A stretch of 27,262 nt of DNA, taken from Bacteroides sp. CAG:545. Its GTDB lineage: Bacteria; Bacteroidota; Bacteroidia; Bacteroidales; UBA932. Positions 24,250 to 27,262 of the stretch are shown here, one piece after another (the stretch's first letter is position 1; the number at the start of each line of letters is the position of its first letter). The stretch lies in assembly GCA_000432515.1 (NCBI GenBank), contig HF996010.1, forward strand, positions 1-27,262, given 5' to 3'. The position numbers and the translations under genes are program-made. A model generated the notes under the pieces. That model had not been told where the DNA came from. It made no database searches and saw nothing but the letters and a program-made list of their open reading frames with translations.

Positions 24250-27200
24250 AGGATTCTTCTTCAACAGGGTTAAAGGACAGTATTTTCACGGAATTAGTGT
24301 ATTCAGATCCTTGACGTTTCCAGAAGGTATAAGCGTTTCGGAAGCTTTCCTCTGTCCCATTCGGCAGGACCGGTGAGTTCGCAAGGATATATACACCCAT
24401 TCGGTTAGCAAGGGCCATAAGAGAGTTGAAGTTGCTCGGCGAGAGGGTTGCTTGCTCATCGATCGGGCAGTGAACCATGAATCCTTGTCCGTCCTCCGCG
24501 CATCTCTTCCTGATGTTTGTCAACAGAAGCAGATAAAGGAGATTCTTGAAGATGGTGTCAATACCGTTCGAACCCATGTCCTTGATATCCCTTCTGCGCC
24601 CGGACCGGTTGAGACCTTCATCGACCTCAATATATAAAGTGAACATGTCTTTTAGGTCAATCTGCTCATTACTGTTCTTGGCAAGATTCCCGGCGATATC
24701 CTGAATGAAGGAAATAAACTTCTTGTTGAAAGAAGACCCATCGAGAAAGTTCCTGTCGATGCCGTCATCTTTGCAATAATCCTCATGGATATCAATGGAA
24801 CGCTTTATCAAGGCAATCAAGTCAGAGCCGACATCCTCTACCGAGAGTTCAATGCGCTTGATTACGTCGGTGAAGTTATACTCACGGAAGAGCCGGTTAA
24901 TGCCGCTTACGGTGTCACGGACCTTCTTGATATCTGTTTCATAGTCCGAAGCCTGATAGGCAATGCCGCTGACAAACGGAACGGCGGCTAAATTCCAGGC
25001 TTTGCAGTGTTCCTGAATGAGATCCTCCGTGATGAACTCATACACGTCTTTCTGGGCCCGTGGGTCTTCTCCAATATCCTGACAGGAGTAAGAGGCTGGG
25101 AAGAATTGCTGGAGGCCAAACTCCAAGAGGTTGTTCCTGAATGTAGACCAACAAAGGTTCAGAATATTAGTCTGGCTTTCCAAACGCCCCTTGGTCCCTT
25201 TGTCCCGTTCCACGATAGCCTCGGCAGTGAAGTCCGTTTCAATGGGTTCCGCCTTTTCAAAGTCCTCTGTCCGGTTCTCAAAGAAATAATTTTTGACAAC
25301 ACTAACCTGTTTATTCAACTCTTCGATTTCTTCTTCCCGCTCCTTGACTGTCTTTTGCTTTTCCTCCGCCGTTTTGTCCTCTTCAGTTATTTTCGCCTTC
25401 TCGTCTTCTTCGTTCTTCCTGATGGATTCCGACAGGCTGGAAAGAGAATCAGCCCACTCGCTCTCGTGGTCGAAATAGTCGGCCTTGTCTTTCAGGTAAT
25501 TGTGATAGGCGAGTTCATTATCAGAGATGGTCTTCACCTCTTTAGAGAGATTCTCTATCTCGTCTTGAATGGCCTTAATGCGGGCTGAATCAACTCCTTG
25601 CTCAGAAAGGGCCTGGGCGAGATCGGCATCTATTTGCTTTATGGTAGAGTATAGTTCTTCCTTCTCCTTAGTCAGAGCCTCTTTAAGTTCCTTTTCATAG
25701 GCCTCGAATTCATCATCAATCTCCTTGTGAAGCTTTCTCTTTCTTTCACCGAGATTCTGTCCGAATGATTCATATGCATCATTTTCAATCGTCAGATCGG
25801 CCTCGATCCTCTTCATCGTCTCTTCATGCTTGCGAATCTCTTCCTCTTTTAAGGTGACGGCCTCTTCAATGATGCGTTTCTCTTCTGATGTTATGGTATC
25901 AATCTGTGCCCGAACTGCGTCAAGGATATTTGATTGTGACTGCTTCTTTGTTTTGAGCTCGCTCAATAAAGCATTGTTCTCGCCAACCTTCTTGTCGATT
26001 GCGTCTATCTTCTCCTTTATCTCCTTTTCTGCAGCATCCTTTTCGTCTTGAAGCGCTTTAGCGGCCTTCTCAACGACAAGCTTTGCATTTTCCAACCGTT
26101 CTTGCAACAGAGCCGGATCAGTCTCGGTGGGAGAGAGTTTCGAAAGATCCAGTTGGACTCCATAAGCGGAATCTGTGCTCTCTTCAGTCCTCCTAGGATT
26201 AAGATCCTGACTGAATAGGACGGTCTCGGAAAGAACTTTTCCAAGATTTCGATTCCAGCCCTTTACGTTCTTACTCAGCCACTCAGCAAGGGAACTATCG
26301 AAAGTGCTTAGCTTTTGAATAAGCTCATTCTGTTTCCGGGTAGCTTCTTTCAGTTCGTCGTCTTTATCATGGATGGCATCAGAATGTGCAAGAAGGATAG
26401 CGGCGGGAACATTTTTCTTTTCTGTCTCCGCAGCGCGGATTTCCTGATCGAGTTTTGAGATATCGCCATCGATGCGGCGGATATCCTTATCAAGCGCTGT
26501 GCCTCTTTCTGTGAGTTTCTTTAATTCTTCTCCTTTGGGATGCGATGCCTTTATCTTTTGTACTGCCAGATTTGCTTCGCTGATAAGCTTGGCCGTAAAC
26601 TCCTTCTGGGTGTTTAGAAGGGAAGCCTTCTCAGTGTGCCGTTTTTCTTCAGCAGCGCGTTCTTCCTCAATCTTATCTGAGATCGAACCCTTACGTCTGG
26701 TCGCTTCAGTTTCCTTCTTTGCAATCTCTGTGTCAACTGAGGCAGAACGGAGCTCATCCTTTTGAATTAGCTCCTTCTTTTGAGCATCGAACTTTCCCGT
26801 CAATGTTTCTGACTGTCCCGAGAGGTCTTCGAGCCTTTTCTTTGCAAGTTCCAGGGAACTCTTTCTCTGCTCGGCAGAGAGCATCAGAGGAAGAAGGGAC
26901 ATCAGAGAGGCATATTGTTTCCTCTTATCTGCAATCTTGTCATAGTCGCCTTGAATACGTGAACGCTTATCGCGGAGATTCTGAATAGTCTCTTCCGCAA
27001 GGCCGCGCCTCTCTTTAATGGAGTTGCAGAAAGCCTCGTACTCTGCTTTGGCTTCCTCCATTTCCTTGGTGATCTCTACGATATTCTCTTCTGCGGAGTT
27101 CTTTGCAAACTTCGCTTGTCCGGGGTACTGCTCGTATGCGATCTTCTCATTGATGTAAGTCTCGTATGTCTTCTGATACTGTTTCTGTCGTGAACGCATA

Positions 27201-27262
27201 TTGGTATCGGAAGTCCAGCAGCGGATGCAGTTGTACTGTCGGATTTGCTGTGAAGAACGCGC
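24233..27262 (-). CDS. jetC: Wadjet SMC-like ATPase JetC, N-terminus beyond the window
   Basis: 1009 residues are visible; the frame stays open to base 27262, so the start and the Walker A half lie outside. Two long charged coiled-coil arms flank a short globular hinge (about 26135-26293) containing GWNRNLGKVL and YGVQLDLSKL, as in MukB/JetC-type SMCs. The C-terminal head has an ABC-signature-like GSNG (24574-24563) and a Walker B-like segment HCPIDE with Asp and Glu at about 24455-24460. JetC is the motor that extrudes DNA loops with JetA (kleisin) and JetB (kite). Overlap with jetD indicates one operon. SbcC/Rad50 is an alternative by fold, but the JetD neighbour and head sequence favour Wadjet. 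Confidence 0.85.
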   Translation of the reverse strand, partial: ARSSQQIRQYNCIRCWTSDTNMRSRQKQYQKTYETYINEKIAYEQYPGQAKFAKNSAEENIVEITKEMEEAKAEYEAFCNSIKERRGLAEETIQNLRDKRSRIQGDYDKIADKRKQYASLMSLLPLMLSAEQRKSSLELAKKRLEDLSGQSETLTGKFDAQKKELIQKDELRSASVDTEIAKKETEATRRKGSISDKIEEERAAEEKRHTEKASLLNTQKEFTAKLISEANLAVQKIKASHPKGEELKKLTERGTALDKDIRRIDGDISKLDQEIRAAETEKKNVPAAILLAHSDAIHDKDDELKEATRKQNELIQKLSTFDSSLAEWLSKNVKGWNRNLGKVLSETVLFSQDLNPRRTEESTDSAYGVQLDLSKLSPTETDPALLQERLENAKLVVEKAAKALQDEKDAAEKEIKEKIDAIDKKVGENNALLSELKTKKQSQSNILDAVRAQIDTITSEEKRIIEEAVTLKEEEIRKHEETMKRIEADLTIENDAYESFGQNLGERKRKLHKEIDDEFEAYEKELKEALTKEKEELYSTIKQIDADLAQALSEQGVDSARIKAIQDEIENLSKEVKTISDNELAYHNYLKDKADYFDHESEWADSLSSLSESIRKNEEDEKAKITEEDKTAEEKQKTVKEREEEIEELNKQVSVVKNYFFENRTEDFEKAEPIETDFTAEAIVERDKGTKGRLESQTNILNLCWSTFRNNLLEFGLQQFFPASYSCQDIGEDPRAQKDVYEFITEDLIQEHCKAWNLAAVPFVSGIAYQASDYETDIKKVRDTVSGINRLFREYNFTDVIKRIELSVEDVGSDLIALIKRSIDIHEDYCKDDGIDRNFLDGSSFNKKFISFIQDIAGNLAKNSNEQIDLKDMFTLYIEVDEGLNRSGRRRDIKDMGSNGIDTIFKNLLYLLLLTNIRKRCAEDGQGFMVHCPIDEQATLSPSNFNSLMALANRMGVYILANSPVLPNGTEESFRNAYTFWKRQGSEYTNSVKILSFNPVEEESYERES

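Larger units (their letters stand above)
1003..26805. repeat. Dispersed heptamer GTCAATG/CATTGAC, 36 copies
   Basis: Counted by eye. GTCAATG on the plus strand starts at 1465, 2804, 5672, 6226, 6470, 10507, 12561, 12766, 15101, 15308, 16332, 17103, 18693, 21012, 21266, 21422, 21632 and 26799. CATTGAC starts at 1003, 1399, 4047, 4236, 5478, 14947, 15334, 16114, 16234, 16948, 18105, 18243, 18333, 19374, 20438, 22219, 22259 and 23952. The base before GTCAATG is T or G in 30 of 36 and A in one. All copies lie inside coding sequence but in different frames (Ser-Met, Val-Asn, Ile-Asp, Leu-Thr). Function unknown. Confidence 0.7.

Noticed and set aside
1..27262. CRISPR arrays, insertion sequences, rRNA genes
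   Set aside because: I saw no regularly spaced direct repeats, no transposase or terminal inverted-repeat pairs, and no rRNA sequence.

Overview
The window looks like chromosome from a member of the order Bacteroidales (phylum Bacteroidota). The evidence is a TonB-dependent receptor with a carboxypeptidase-regulatory-like N-domain, an S46 dipeptidyl-peptidase, lipoproteins and beta-barrels ending in aromatic residues, near-absence of Shine-Dalgarno sequences, and repeated use of the Bacteroidota -7 promoter element TAnnTTTG. Genus cannot be fixed from the sequence alone.

Layout, left to right. 1-467: no convincing protein gene; a long hairpin terminator and an inverted copy of the tRNA end. 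468-555 (-): tRNA-Ser(GCU) with its own promoter. 649-13661 (-): six genes with gaps of 13-24 bp, read from right to left as TonB-dependent receptor, DUF4876-type lipoprotein, DUF6850-type outer-membrane barrel, periplasmic M16 zinc protease, NapH-like membrane polyferredoxin, and S46 dipeptidyl-peptidase. 13982-17266 (-): exported GH2 beta-galactosidase. 17404-21159 (+): dnaE, the only plus-strand protein gene. 21122-23232 (-): a translationally coupled pair, an exported endonuclease/exonuclease/phosphatase protein followed by a beta-lactamase-like lipoprotein. 23359-27262 (-): jetD and the C-terminal part of jetC of a Wadjet anti-plasmid system cut by the right edge; jetA and jetB would be expected further right.

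The most interesting unit is the six-gene locus. Its parts would form a path from surface capture (lipoprotein, receptor, barrel) through periplasmic proteolysis (M16, then S46) to electron delivery across the inner membrane (polyferredoxin with a periplasmic heavy-metal-associated-like domain). My inference is scavenging of metal or a metal cofactor bound to protein or peptide, similar in logic to the FusA/FusC ferredoxin-import system; the substrate is not determined by the sequence.

A second signal cuts across genes: the heptamer GTCAATG/CATTGAC occurs 36 times by my manual count (18 in each orientation), about eleven times the simple expectation of 3.3, in different reading frames encoding different dipeptides. 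It is sparse in the jet genes. It may be an uptake-type, chromosome-architecture or methylation motif, or a codon-pair effect.
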